Counted from the stretch's first letter, positions 1-11,013 are shown. The stretch: 64,000 bases of DNA from Anagrus nilaparvatae (GCA_022575985.1 JAKSXM010000272.1:25354501-25418500), one strand, 5' to 3'. The notes: generated by a model not told the origin, from the letters alone. Translations and numbers: made by a program.

Positions 1-344
1 CTATCATTAAATTGATATAATACTTGCAATCACCTAATTGTAATTTTGGCAAAAATTTAACAATTGAAATTTTTTTGCAAATTTGGAATAATTTTTTGAA
101 TAATATAAAATGATTTTTATTTATTTCATTATATTTGGTTTTCAAATATCCTAGGCCAATATCTATAATGTTATTAAATTAGAGGTAATTTTTAATTTTT
201 GAAAATTTTTTGAAAAAAAATTGGATATCTCTAATTCTTACAAAATTTGGATGCAGCCGAAAATTAGGCCTAGGATTTATATAATTATTTTACAAGAAAA
301 TTCATTTTTTCTCGGTCCCAATATGTTAATTAAGAATTATATTC

Positions 345-507
345 GTGGAGAGAAAAAGATATATATATATATATGGACCTCTTTCTTCCTCTCACGAGCT
401 TAAAACAAAAATATTTTGGAATTTCCAAGGAATTTCTTATACAAAACTCACGTGAGAAAGATAGATGTCCGAATAAAAATATATATCTTCTCTCCAAGAA
501 TATACTT
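345..507. repeat. Imperfect foldback (MITE-like) element
   Basis: An arm reading ATTCGTGGAGAGAAAAAGAT near 345 is answered by an inverted arm ending in TCTTCTCTCCAAGAATATA near 507. The inner parts (ATATATAT, GGACCTCT, CTCACG) also pair. The whole forms a roughly 160-bp imperfect hairpin. It lies just downstream of the glutaredoxin 3' end. No target-site duplication was clear. The same structure occurs at about 31749-31911 in copy 2. Confidence 0.5.
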
Positions 508-774
508 CCTTTAAACAAAGTGGTAGGTAATGGTAAGTAGCTTTCATTACTGGAAGCAGTATTAATAACCTTGGTACCTTTGGTTGTGGCTTTCATTTTT
601 GTCAAAATAAAATACTCTCCAGGAGAATCGTTAATATAAAAAGCCAAGGCTTAATAAATTAAATAATTAAATGCCTAATATAAGATTTTATTTTAAAAAG
701 TATAAAAACAACAATTTTAAAATTTATTTCATAAAAAATACCGAATAAGATCAAATAAAGTTGTTCTAAGAACA

Positions 775-1165
775 TCATTCTTCTAATAATTTAGATAAAG
801 TTCCATTTTGTAGCATTATTTTAACTTCAGTAGCTCCTCCAATAAAGTTCCCGTTAATGAAAACCCTCGGTACTGTGTTAGCTCCAGTTAATTCTGATAG
901 AATATCTAGAATCAGGCCACCATCTTCCCTTATGTCTAATTCATATGCAGTAAATTTTTGATTAAGTTCTTGAAAAACCTATAAACAAAAGTTGGTTAAT
1001 TCAATCAGTATATAATGATTGATTCTTTTTACACATAAAAATTACCTCTTTAGCCATTTTAGAATATCCACAATAAGTTTTTGAAAAAATTACAACTTTG
1101 TCAGAATATATAAGTTTTTTAACCAAATCTTGTGCAACAGCTCTTGAAATGTTACCTACCGACAT
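775..1165 (-). CDS. Glutaredoxin, CGYS active site (copy 1)
   Basis: Two exons on the minus strand: 1165-1046 (40 codons, donor GTAATT) and 978-775 (68 codons with stop, acceptor TTATAG), joined in phase 0. They give a 107-residue protein, the usual size of a single-domain glutaredoxin. The active-site region reads FSKTYCGYSKMAKE near residue 32. The glutathione-binding TVP motif (NTVPRVFINGNFIGG) and the GG..E segment lie in exon 2. Glutaredoxins reduce protein-glutathione mixed disulfides in the cytosol or mitochondria using glutathione. An upstream in-frame ATG at 1216 would add a poly-lysine stretch from a T run, so the start at 1165 is preferred. The CGYS site keeps only the first cysteine of the common CPYC motif, implying monothiol chemistry. 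No targeting peptide is visible. Confidence 0.85.
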
Positions 1166-2268
1166 AATTAGTTTTTTTTTTTTAAATAAATTTATTAGGA
1201 ATTCCGCGTCAAACATTTTCTCAAATATCTTTTTTGTTCATTTTGAGGTTTACAAAAGCCAAATTGGGCCCATTAAGGTTTGTAGGACCGAAAATCTCAA
1301 ATAATCACAAAAATTTTTTCCCCGCAACAAACATACAATAAAAATAGTAGTAACTACCAAAAACATCTTTTTTTTTCATTTAGAGCTGTATAAAAGCTTT
1401 CATGGGTCTAAAAAATGGACCTTGTATTTTATTTTAGCCAAAATCGTATCTGGGCTTCAAATTTGCTGCAGAATCTGAATTTGAAATAAAAAAGTATACA
1501 TTATGTTTAAAATTTCTGAGTTGGGTCGTGCTGGGTCTGATGGGGCTCTAAGATCCAAAACTAATCCCCCCCACCCATAAGTACCTATAAAAAAAATATT
1601 TTTCAATGTAAAATAAGCATTTGACTGCAAAAATAATCAATATAAGCAAAATTTGCATCAATTTACAAGAAAAAGTTAAAAATACGAAAATAGCTGTCAA
1701 AATATTTGAATCTAGGAAGCTAAAAATGAATGGAAGGACATATTTTTTGTGACGTTTCCGCGAATATTCAGTCCACCTTGAACCAATTGGTGTGGAATTC
1801 CTTAAATGAATAAGTTTTAAATAAAAAATTATTTAAATTTTCTTATAAAATTAATTCTTGAAAAGAATTATTTTTAATAAGAAATTTATGCACATAATGG
1901 AACAAAAGAATATTAATCGGTCTATTTCGGCTCTTGCGGAAATTAGTGTGAGCCATCATCAGTGTAATGCACTAATTTCCGCGCAATTACAGATAAACCA
2001 AAAAAATTTGATGTTAAAAGGGTTTATACATACCAAAAAAGACAAACTATTTTCATATTTTTTCTCTCGAAAGTATCTTGTCATGAAAAAGGAATTTTTT
2101 ATTCAAATATGGATAGGAAAATTCGCATTTGAGAACGATTATGTTTCTAAAAATGAACATATGCGAGAAAATTAAATTTTAGCAGATTTATTCTGCTTAA
2201 AACTGGGCTTCAATTTTCTTGATTATGACTAACAAAAATGTATGTGCAGCCAAATTGACTTACGTTAA
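1166..2268. other. AT-rich intergenic stretch, no gene recognised
   Basis: This holds homopolymer runs and short C tracts (CCCCCCCACCC near 1566) but no convincing exon. A 105-codon open frame at 1858-2175 has an alternative start, is lysine, phenylalanine and asparagine rich, and resembles no family I know. The short repeats ATTAGTGTGAGCCATCATCA and TGCACTAATTTCCGC form a weak inverted repeat near 1940-1985. Confidence 0.5.
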
Positions 2269-2741
2269 TTACTTCTTATTACCTTCAATTATATTTAATT
2301 TATCAACTCCTTGAGCATTCAGATTATTTGCTAACTGAAAAAATGATTAAAATCAATTAATTGTTATTTTTGTTTAACATATATTTTAAATAAATTGACT
2401 TTATTTTAAAGTTTATTTATCATTGACATTTCATAAAGGAATTATTAGATCATGGTTTTATGACAATTTTTGAAACTTAATGGTTAATATATTTAAATTA
2501 TTACGTTTATTACACAGAACAAAAATATGATTCCAATTTAAAATCTCGAAATGTCAGAAAATACGCTATGCCAGTCATTACAAATTACAATAAAATAAAA
2601 TAATTAAATATCAGGGTCTGATATTTATAAAAATTAGAAAAGAAAATTTACCAAAAGTCTTCCATGATTCCTAAATAATAATTCTCCATTAAGTGCTTCA
2701 GCAATTATTGAATAAATCACGATATTAATTAATAATTTCAT
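2269..2741 (-). CDS. Candidate small secreted peptide gene (copy 1)
   Basis: Exon 1 is 2741-2652 (30 codons from ATG) and ends at a GTAAAT donor. Exon 2 could be 2334-2269 after the acceptor TTTTTTCAG, giving a 51-residue product. The N-terminus (MKLLINIVIYSIIAEA) has the charge-plus-hydrophobic-core layout of a signal peptide, followed by NGELLFRNHGRLL. A second exon of exactly the same length, phase and donor, with the same EL..xNH...L pattern, sits at 30974-31063. This argues for a small gene family and against chance. Exon 2 is less certain: a possible donor GAAG|GTAATA inside it could lead to a further exon. Family and function are unknown; secretion is inferred only from the N-terminus. 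Confidence 0.4.
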
Positions 2742-4729
2742 CTTTTTTAATTTTTATAAGAGAAAACTTAAATTCGAAGTAAAAATTTGTATATTGAAGT
2801 ACACAATCGAACTAACAAGAAATTTTTTTTTTTGAAATATAAAAGCCTAACATTTTACAATTTAAAAATTTTTAAAATATTATTTATATATTCAGGAAAA
2901 TCGCAAACGGGATATCAGTTATTTTCTTTTATTATATAATTTATAATTCGTCGCAATGTATTTTTAGCAGTAGTTTTTTTATTTATCGTTTTTTTTTTTT
3001 TTTAAATAAAATTGTTTTAAAATTCTTATTTACATATCTAAAGCAAAAAACGCCAATTCTACCTTATATCTACCCTAGGGAGATGTTTTTTTTGCCATTA
3101 TATGTAAAACTATATTTTAGAACACGAAACAAAATCTGGGGTTCAACTTTTATCCCTTGTTTAATAAATAGCTATTTCATATTAGTTATATGTTTGAATT
3201 AGTGTCACGATTTTAATATAAAATTTTACTGGCTTCAATTGATAAGTTAAATAACTAATTAATACCATTATCACTATATTAACACAAAAGATACTTTATA
3301 AATATATATTTATACATATTTACTATATTATATACTTATTTTTAATTTTATATAAAATTAACTAGTTGACTAATTTAAAAAAAAAATATATAAGAATTTA
3401 TTGTATATTTATTTATTTGTACTGAATGGTAATGTAAACAAGAGTGTACTGTATTTTGCTATTACGTAAATAAATTTGATAATAATAATTAAATTACTTG
3501 ATAATGTCGTTTAAAATATTAATTTTCTAATATTATAGGCCATTTAAAACCTTCATTATAGGAAAATCTTGACAGTTGATTTTCTGAAATTTTGGCGGAA
3601 TAAACTTAACTAAAAAAAATTGGTTTTTGGATTTGAAAAAATTATGATTCAAATAGATGGGTTTTTTTAGGCTTATATATATATTTTTTTTTTCTAAGCA
3701 AAACAATTTTGTAACTTAATTTAAAATTTCTCGCGAAATCCAAATTTTTGGTCACGTGACGTAAAACATGAGTTTTAAATTTAAAAGCTGTTATTTTTGG
3801 ATCAAGAGTTTTCTTCCTTCATCAAAAAACTTAAAATTTCAGAAGTGCTTTAGAATATTTTTAACCCAGAATCATGTTTACGAGAAAATTTCTATTGGCC
3901 CTAAATAATAAGACAAATTAGCTCTCTTTTTTTAAAAATGGCCAAAAAATGAAAATAACCGCAAAAAATCGATAATTGAATCTTATAGGAGCTAAAAAAT
4001 GGCATAGAGTTTTATTTTTAAAAATGTTTTTTGGGAAAATATACTTTATGACCGATTTAGGTTTAGTCCAATATGTTTGAAAAATACCCATATATAAGCA
4101 ATAAAAAATAATATTATTCATAAAGTTTATCAAAACCATCACGTACAACGTATAATATCCTAACATTATTGACATTTATTAATACAACATTGAAAAATAT
4201 TTAAAAAAATAAAAAAATTTATATTATTTATAATTTTCGATTATGTACAAAAATAAACCAAATTAAAATTCCTTACCATAATAGATTTTAAATTCCATAA
4301 AAATATTTTCTATTTACAATACTAACATTTTAAATTATTAATAAACACAATAATAATAATATTAAATTACAAAGTAATTACATAAATTTTGTCAATTATT
4401 TTTTAAATAAATAAATAATATTTATATATTTACATAATAACGTAATATAACATATACCTTTTTTTTAATAAAACATTATTAAAATAAATTGTTATTACAT
4501 TATGTAAATAAATAAGCAATAAAAAAAAATTTATAATTTAAATAATCATTAAGTATATTATAACAATTTTAAAAAAATTACAAATTATAAATGATTGTTA
4601 ATGTCATTAAAATTTTAAATAAAATAAAGTTTTAATAAATTATAGAAAATTTTACGTAGTTTATAATAATTTATAATCAATTAAATAACTTTTACAATGA
4701 ATTCTGAATTTGGACCCGGATTGCCGTTA
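2742..4729. other. AT-rich intergenic DNA, no gene recognised
   Basis: I see only A/T runs, short ATATAT tracts and open frames with composition expected by chance. The identity break between the two duplicate copies falls here, at about 3590. The Helitron-empty target site is between 4411 and 4412 (AAATAAA|TAAATAAT). Confidence 0.5.
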
Positions 4730-4890
4730 GGGGCCATTCATAAATTACGTAACGCAAAATTTAGTGTTTTTGAACCCCCTCCGCCCCAAACATAACGCTT
4801 TTGCTGACCCTTTTAACATTGACTGTAACACAATGGTTGACCCCCCCCCCCCTACACCCCTCAAGCGTTACGTAATTTATGAATGGCCCC
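4730..4890. mobile_element. 161-bp palindromic MITE with TTA target duplication
   Basis: Near-perfect terminal inverted repeats begin GGGGCCATTCATAAATTACG and end with the complement. They are flanked by TTA at 4727-4729 and 4891-4893. Copy 2 of the host segment carries the unoccupied site, a single TTA in CCGTTAACG at 37642-37650, so the insertion happened in copy 1 only. A 3-bp TTA duplication fits PIF/Harbinger-type transposition, but the family was not checked. The centre holds a C14-like tract. Confidence 0.8.
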
Positions 4891-5329
4891 TTAACGTTTC
4901 TGAAAAATAATGAATCTTTGTGAAAAATTTTTTTCCGAATATGTACAGACATATTTTTCTTTTTAACTGTATCTTTAATTGCTGTAAACCGAAATAAACT
5001 TTGATAATATATTTAATTAATTCCATGCTAATTTTTCTTTTCAGAGCATTAAATTAGTTCTTCGGGTTCCCGAAATTTTTTTAGGTGACATGAATTTACT
5101 GTGATGGTTTGAATGGTGCTGTTATGTGACAATAATAATTTAAACATTTTATGTAAGTAGATAGGTAATGGGGATCCTGGCACAGGGGGTGGGGGAAGGT
5201 CACATGGGAGGTCGCATGGTGGGGATTGTCGATCCTGGCACAGGTGGTGGGGGTGAGAGTGGAAGCGGACGTCCCAGGGTATCGATTATTTTTTGGCACG
5301 TGCAATTGCACGTGATCATATTTGGCGGC

Positions 5330-5745
5330 CATTTTGCACGCGTGCGTGCGTGAATAAAAAATGGCTGCTGTGCAGTTGCACGAGAGTATTTTTCAAGATG
5401 GCGGACATTTATATTTTTTATTTGAAAATGGCCGCCATTTAATTCATTGTATCGCGTGCATGCGTGCGTGAATCAAATATGGCTGCCGTTCAATTGCATT
5501 ATGTCATATTTGGTAGCCATTTTGCGTGCGTGCGTGGTTAAAATATGGCTGCCATGCATTTGCATGAATCATATTTGGCGGCCATTTTTTTTTTTGCGTG
5601 CGTGCGTGCATGTATAAATTTAATATGACTGCGTGTAGTTGCACAAGCGTATTTTTAAAGATGGCGGCCATTTATATTTTCTATTTCAAAATGGTCGCCA
5701 TATATTTATATTGTAGTGCGTGCGTGCGTGCGTGCGTGAAATTTT
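5330..5745. repeat. GCGTGC tracts alternating with YY1/Pho-like motifs
   Basis: About seven loosely repeated blocks combine (GCGTGC)n runs with ATGGCGGCCAT, ATGGCTGCC or AAGATGGCGG, plus CATTTGCATGAAT. ATGGC and its complement GCCAT match the core recognised by YY1 and its insect homologue Pho. Alternating purine-pyrimidine GCGTGC can adopt Z-DNA. Both properties are known for the motifs, and any action here is inference. The block is copied in all four TIR copies, including the truncated one of unit B. Confidence 0.6.
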
Positions 5746-5830
5746 TTATTTTTACAGCTATTGTTTTTTTTATTATATATGAAATTATATTTAGAACAAA
5801 AAGAATATAACAACGCAATAAAAACCGGTA

Positions 5831-6235
5831 TATGACGTCAATGGGAATCCCAAAAAGATGAATCATCATTTTATTTATTTAATGCGAAGTTCAAACCAGT
5901 TTATGACGTCAATGGGAATCCCAAAAAGATGAATCATCATTTTATTTATTTAATGCGTAGTTAAAACCAGTTTATGACGTCAATGGGAATCCCAAAAAGA
6001 TGAATCATCATTTTATTTATTTAATGCGTAGTTAAAACCGGTTTATGACGTCAATGGGAATCCCAAAAAGATGAATCATCATTTTATTTATTTAATGCGT
6101 AGTTAAAACCGGTTTATGACGTCAATGGGAATCCCAAAAAGATGAATCATCATTTTATTTATTTAATGCGTAGTTAAAACCGGTTTATGACGTCAATGGG
6201 AATTCCAGGGATTTGGGATTCCCATTGACGTCATT
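5831..6235 (+). promoter_or_regulatory. Six 71-bp CRE/kappaB-like enhancer repeats (left TIR)
   Basis: Repeat starts are 5831, 5902, 5973, 6044, 6115 and 6186, a strict 71-bp period. Each full unit contains TGACGTCAATGGGAATCCC, which joins a perfect CRE palindrome (TGACGTCA) to a kappaB-like GGGAATCCC, followed by GATGAATCATC, close to an AP-1 site. The last unit is answered by an inverted copy (GGGATTCCCATTGACGTCA, near 6214-6232), making a CRE-kappaB palindrome. The string TGACGTCAATGGG is also the core of the repeated element in the cytomegalovirus immediate-early enhancer. Enhancer function is inferred from motif content. Confidence 0.65.
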
Positions 6236-6250
6236 CGTTGCTAGGCAACG
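6236..6250. promoter_or_regulatory. RFX/EF-C-like palindrome
   Basis: CGTTGCTAGGCAACG is a perfect inverted repeat with the GTTGC..GGCAAC layout of RFX (X-box, EF-C) sites known from cellular and viral enhancers. It lies between the CRE repeats and the TATA box. Its complement is in both right TIR copies (near 20107-20121 and 29141-29155). Confidence 0.5.
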
Positions 6251-6329
6251 CGCGGTGGTGGGGGGTTACTTTCACTTTTGAGTGGGGATGAAGTGTGCTG
6301 TGATTGGAGCGCTGTAAACTGAACATGTG

Positions 6330-6656
6330 AATAAAAGAGCGGCTCTAAGCTGGAAAAAGTCATTCTAGTTTTGGAGTTGTTCCTTCCAACTCAATTCAAA
6401 ACTAGCCTTCGGCTCTTGTTGTTTTTTCCAACTTGAGTTTTCTGAAGTGATTCGCTGCGTCGCCATTGTGCTTTTTGTTATTTTTTCTGTTATAAAGTTT
6501 TTATTCTTGTTATTGTTATTGTTATATTTTTATATTTGTTATAATTTTTATAGTTTATATAATTGTTATAATATTTTATATTTTTTATAACTGTTAAATA
6601 ACTTTTTAAATTTTATAACTGTTTTATTTACATCGTACTAGGATTCATCAAAGAAT
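6330..6656 (+). promoter_or_regulatory. TIR promoter and spliced leader for polymerase
   Basis: ATAAAAG at 6331-6337 lies about 30 bases before GTCATTCT at 6359-6366, a TATA plus initiator layout. The predicted leader starts near 6361 with a stem-loop (CTAGTTTTGGAGTTG pairing with CAACTC..AAAACTAG, 6365-6404). It runs to a GTGAGT donor at 6657, and the acceptor TTATAG ends at 6721, two bases before the polymerase ATG. The same promoter occurs inverted in the right TIRs (TATA at 20021-20027 and 29055-29061). It is absent from the truncated left TIR of unit B. Confidence 0.6.
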
Positions 6657-6722
6657 GTGAGTATATAAATTTATTATTATTTCATAATTCTATATATTTT
6701 TTTTATTAAACTATTTTATAGC

Positions 6723-9700
6723 ATGGCATCTATAGCAAGCATATGTCAGCAAATTCAAAAAGAGGCTGATGCAAGTTTGGTAGTTTGTGAAGCGTTTCCT
6801 GACTCCATTCCTGATCATCTTCTGCAAAATCGCTTGCACCTCGAAATGGTAGCTAAACTGTTTACTGACCAAGCAAAAACGGGACCAGAAAAACAGTCCT
6901 GCAGTTACATATATGCTTATCTCATCAATGTTAAAGATACTTTAACTTCCTTAACGGTCAAGAGTGGACAAGGAGTTAGCAACCTCTCTGTGAAATGGAT
7001 CCCATTGGAAATTGCTTTTCAAAATAATATTCAAACTGGAATTATCAAAAATTTAAAGCATTTAGATATTAAATCGTTTTTGGAAGATGCTTTTAATGTT
7101 TTTAATGATGTTTTAACAAGAATTATGCAAGAAAAAGGAGCAGTTAAAGTTTATACGGTCCTGGTTGCTGAATATAAAATTCAATCTGAAATTAAAAGCA
7201 ATGTTGAAAATAAATTTTTTAATACACCAGCTACTGCAATTTTCCCAGGAACAAATATTCAAGAATGGTATTCGGAGAATGTAAGAGATGTGTTATTGAA
7301 AGGTGTTGATGAATTTGAAGAAAACGAATCAGGCTGGTCATTGGCGTCCATTCAATTTTTGAAAATCCATGTCAGCAAGTATAATCCTATTCACGCAGGA
7401 TCTTCATACTTAGATTTACCAGATGATATTTTTTTTAAAAAAGTATGCATTAATCCTGAGAATTTTGATGATGATGAGTGTTTTAAATGGGCTATATTGT
7501 GTGGCATTATTCGTGAAAAAGCTAAAGAGGATCCTACAATTAATACTACAAATTTACAACGACTCAGTAAATTGAATAAATTAGAAAAAGAGCTGAAAAT
7601 CAAGTTTAATCAACGGTTCACCTATCCAATGGAAGTATCTAACATTTCAAGATTTGAAGATGATAATCCGGAAATTTCAATAAACGTGTTTATTTTAAAA
7701 AAATATAAAAATGAAAAAAAACCGGGTGAAGATAAGCATATAGCAAGTCCTTTTTACTCGACTAAATCAAGAAAAAAATATCACTGCAACTTATTGCTAA
7801 TTCAAGAAAATTATGAATATGAAGAATCAAATGGTGATAAATGTTTTTATGAATACGATGAATGTGCTTTTGATGATGAATACGATGCTATGATGAAAGA
7901 GATGATGTCTGGATTAGAAAAAACAATAGTTCAAGCTAGCAAAAAACAAAAAATCATTAAAGAATTGCCTAAACAACATTATGTTTATATAACAAAGTTA
8001 GGAAGTCTGTTAGGTGCTCAAGCTAGTAATAATAAGAATAAAAAAGAGGTTTGTGACCGATGTCTTCATTATTTTCACTCAGTGAAAGATTTAAAAAAAC
8101 ATGAAGAAGATTGTTCAACATTAAATAAATGTAAGGTTAAGTTACCGGATGCCGAGTTTCAGAAAAGTATCAAGTTTAAGAATTTTTCTAACCAAGAAAG
8201 GATGCCTTTCGTCATTTATGCAGACTTTGAGTCCTTATTGAAAAAGCCAACAGATAATGAAAGTGGAAATGTTTGCCAAGTTCACGAAGCTTTTAGTGTT
8301 GGTTATTATTTGAAATGTAGCTACGATGACCAACTATCGTATTATAGATCTTATCGAGGCCCAGAACCAGCAAAATGGTTTGTTAAAGAATTAGCAGATT
8401 TTTCTACGTTTGCTGAAGCAACTTTTAAGGATGTAAAACCAATGCTACCTTTGACACCGGAAGAGCAAAAGGCTTACGATAATGCAACCACATGTCACAT
8501 CTGTGGGATTAAGGGTTTTATCGAGAAAGATAAAAAACGTGGCAAAGCAGCAGATCACTGCCATCTTACGGGAAAATTTAGAGGCCCAGCACATATTGAA
8601 TGTAACCTTAACTACCAAGATTCAAGAACAGTTTCAGTTGTATTTCACAATTTGGCAGGCTACGATTCGCATTTGCTCATTAAAGATCTTGCAACCCATT
8701 GTCCCGGAAGAATCAACCTCATACCTCAAACTAAGGAAAAGTATATTTCCTTCACTAAAGTTTTTCAGAAAGAGTACAAGATACCATCAAAAGATGATAT
8801 TGTAGTCAAATTCAAGTTCATTGACTCTTATAAATTTATGAATTCATCGTTAGACAAACTTGCATCTTACTTACAGCAACATAATACATTGAAGAGTCAA
8901 TTTCCAGGTTTAAGTGATGAACTAATTACTCTTTTATGTAGAAAAGGAGTATTTCCATATAGCTACTTAGACTGTCTTGAAAAATTGGAAGAAACTGCTT
9001 TACCACCCAAAGAAGAATTTGATAATGTCTTGATTGGTAAGCCAATTTCAAGAGAAGATTATATTCATGCTCAACGTGTGTGGAATACATTCCGTATCAA
9101 CACCTTGGGAGAATATTCAGATTTATATCTGAAAACTGATGTCATGCTACTAGCTGAGGTAAAATATATACTTTATCTGACTATATTATTTATGTTAAAC
9201 TTATTATTTAATAAAATTTTTATTTTTTTAGGTCTGTGAAAGCTTTAGAGATAGTGGTATGAAAACATATGGATTAGATCCCATGCATTATTATACTACT
9301 CCAGGCTTTTCATGGGACGCTATGTTAAAATATACACAAGTAGAATTAGATCTTCTCACTGACATTGACATGGTTTTATTTATGGAAAAAGGTATACGTG
9401 GTGGAATCAGTCAATGTAGTAATCGATACGCAAAGGCTAATAATCCATATATGAAACCAGAAAATTATGATAAGGATGAAGAAGTCAAATATATTATGTA
9501 TTATGACGTCAACAACCTCTATGGCTGGGCAATGAAACATCCACTTCCTTATAGCGAATTTAAATGGGTTGATGAAAAAGATTTTGGTCATACGAACTTC
9601 TTTGTGAAAGATGATTCACCTGTTGGATATATTCTCGAAGTCGATCTCGAGTATCCTAAAGAATTACACGATGAACACAAGGACTTACCGTTTTGTCCAG

Positions 9701-10814
9701 AACATGCTACTCCACCTGGCAGTAAACAAGAAAAGTTGTTAGCCACACTCTACGACAAAGAAAAATATGTCATCCATTACAAATATTTGGAACAAGTTCT
9801 TGATTCTGGGTTGAAAATTAAAAAAATTCATCGCGTGCTGCAATTCCAACAGCGACCTTGGTTGGCCAGTTACATAGATTTGAATACACGAATGAGGACA
9901 AACTCTACTAACGAATTTGAGAAAAACTTTTATAAGCTTATGAACAACGCAATATACGGTAATTAAAATAATTAAATTTGTTCATAATAATTAAAAGAAA
10001 AATTTTTATTTAATATATATGGGATTTTATTTTGTTTCTAGGAAAAACCATGGAAAATGTGAGAAATCGTGTCGATATCAAGTTAAGAACTTATTGGCCA
10101 GGTCGATGGGGTGTTGAATCATTGGTATCGAAACCTAACTTCAAGAGGTGTACGATTTTTACACCAGAATTTGTAGCTATTGAAATGGGAAAGACAGAAG
10201 TATACATCGACAAACCAATCTATGCAGGTTTTTCAATCTTAGACATTTCCAAGGTGTGTCTTTATGAATTCCACTACAACTACATGAGAAAGAGGATAGG
10301 TGACAAGGCTAAGCTGTTGTATTGTGATACCGATTCTCTGATCTACGACATCCAAGGTAGCGACATCTATGAGATGATGAAAAACGACTACCAGTACTTT
10401 GATACATCTGACTATAAAATTCCAAATGTCTATGGAATCGAACATCACAATAAAAAAATTGTTGGCAAAATGAAGGATGAATGCTGCGGTCGAATTATCC
10501 TGGAATTTATTGGTTTGAGAAGTAAAGTTTATTTAGTCCTTTTTGAAGATGAAGTTTTTGCTAAAAAACTTAAAGGAATCAACTCCAACGTCGTCAACAC
10601 AACTATTGACGAAAGTGATTACAAAAGATGTCTTTTTGAGAATCGATTACTCTACAGGGATCAATACACCATTAGATCCAAGTTTCACACCATTGTCACC
10701 GAGAAGCAGACGAAATTAGCTTTGTCACCTTACGATAACAAGCGCCAACTACTTCCAGAATCAACTGATACATTGCCTCATGGGCACTACAAAATTATTG
10801 AAAATCAAATATAA
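6723..10814 (+). CDS. polB: Protein-primed-type DNA polymerase B (Polinton PolB)
   Basis: Three exons, 6723-9158, 9232-9958 and 10042-10814, have GT..AG introns of 73 and 83 bases and encode about 1311 residues. The N-terminal 440 residues are unassigned. A Cys2-His-Cys finger (CDRC..H..C) is near 444. The proofreading exonuclease follows, with motifs YADFES near 499, HNLAGYDSH near 642 and YLKTDV near 804. An HNH-like cysteine/histidine insertion (CHICG ... DHCHLTG ... CN) sits inside it, near 588-635. Palm motifs are YYDVNNLYG near 902, NNAIYG near 1050 and YCDTDS near 1148, so all catalytic acidic residues are present. It copies the linear element genome, presumably primed by a terminal protein. 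The start codon follows a leader intron acceptor immediately. It is present in unit A only. Confidence 0.93.
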
Positions 10815-11013
10815 ATATATTAAATTTTTATTTTGTAATTAGTTTTAAGTTTTTTAATAAACAAAAATTTTATTTTTATTTAACCTAATTGAATTATTTT
10901 TTTATTTTACCTTATTCTAACCTATTTCCTACATTCATAAAAAGAAAAGAAAAAATTATTAATTATTAATATTAAAAAATAATAAAACTCAATAATATTA
11001 AGAAATATACAAA

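Larger units (their letters stand above)
1..5155. repeat. Host segmental duplication, copy 1
   Basis: This segment recurs at 31404-37890. From base 1 to about 3590 the two copies match with a constant offset of 31404 and no indel that I could see. From about 3596 onward they differ by many substitutions and small indels, and each carries a private transposon: a 161-bp MITE at 4730-4890 here, a Helitron in copy 2. Homology ends at the shared string ATTTTATGTA (5146-5155). The left limit lies outside the window, because the match begins at the first base. It contains the glutaredoxin gene and a candidate secreted peptide gene. It may be a real tandem duplication or two haplotypes placed in series by the assembler. 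Confidence 0.9.
5179..6470 (+). repeat. Left terminal inverted repeat, unit A (1.29 kb)
   Basis: It matches the reverse complement of 19888-21177 almost base for base, with 1-2 bp indels in homopolymers. From outside in it holds a G-rich end with two GATCCTGGCACAGG repeats (5173, 5230). Next come alternating GCGTGC tracts and ATGGCGGCCAT motifs (5330-5745), then six 71-bp repeats (5831-6205). An inverted CRE pair, an RFX-like palindrome (6236-6250) and a promoter feeding a leader exon complete it. The inner boundary is CGCCATTGTG at 6470. Confidence 0.95.

Noticed and set aside
330..647. 105-codon minus-strand frame near the window start (copy at 31734)
   Set aside because: It runs through the foldback element and starts with an alternative codon; no family resemblance.
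1858..2175. 105-codon open frame (copy at 33262)
   Set aside because: Begins with a non-ATG codon, low-complexity K/F/N composition, no splice context and no recognised motif.
5096..5353. Open frames over the outer TIR (and their copies at 20548-21389, 21428-21778 and 29582-30228)
   Set aside because: They are read through GCGTGC and ATGGC repeats on both strands, with HARTHA and VRACV type translations, and exist only because the repeats lack stops.
5831..6205. CRISPR-like array of regular repeats
   Set aside because: Strict 71-bp tandem units with no variable spacers in a eukaryotic transposon TIR; it is a tandem enhancer repeat.
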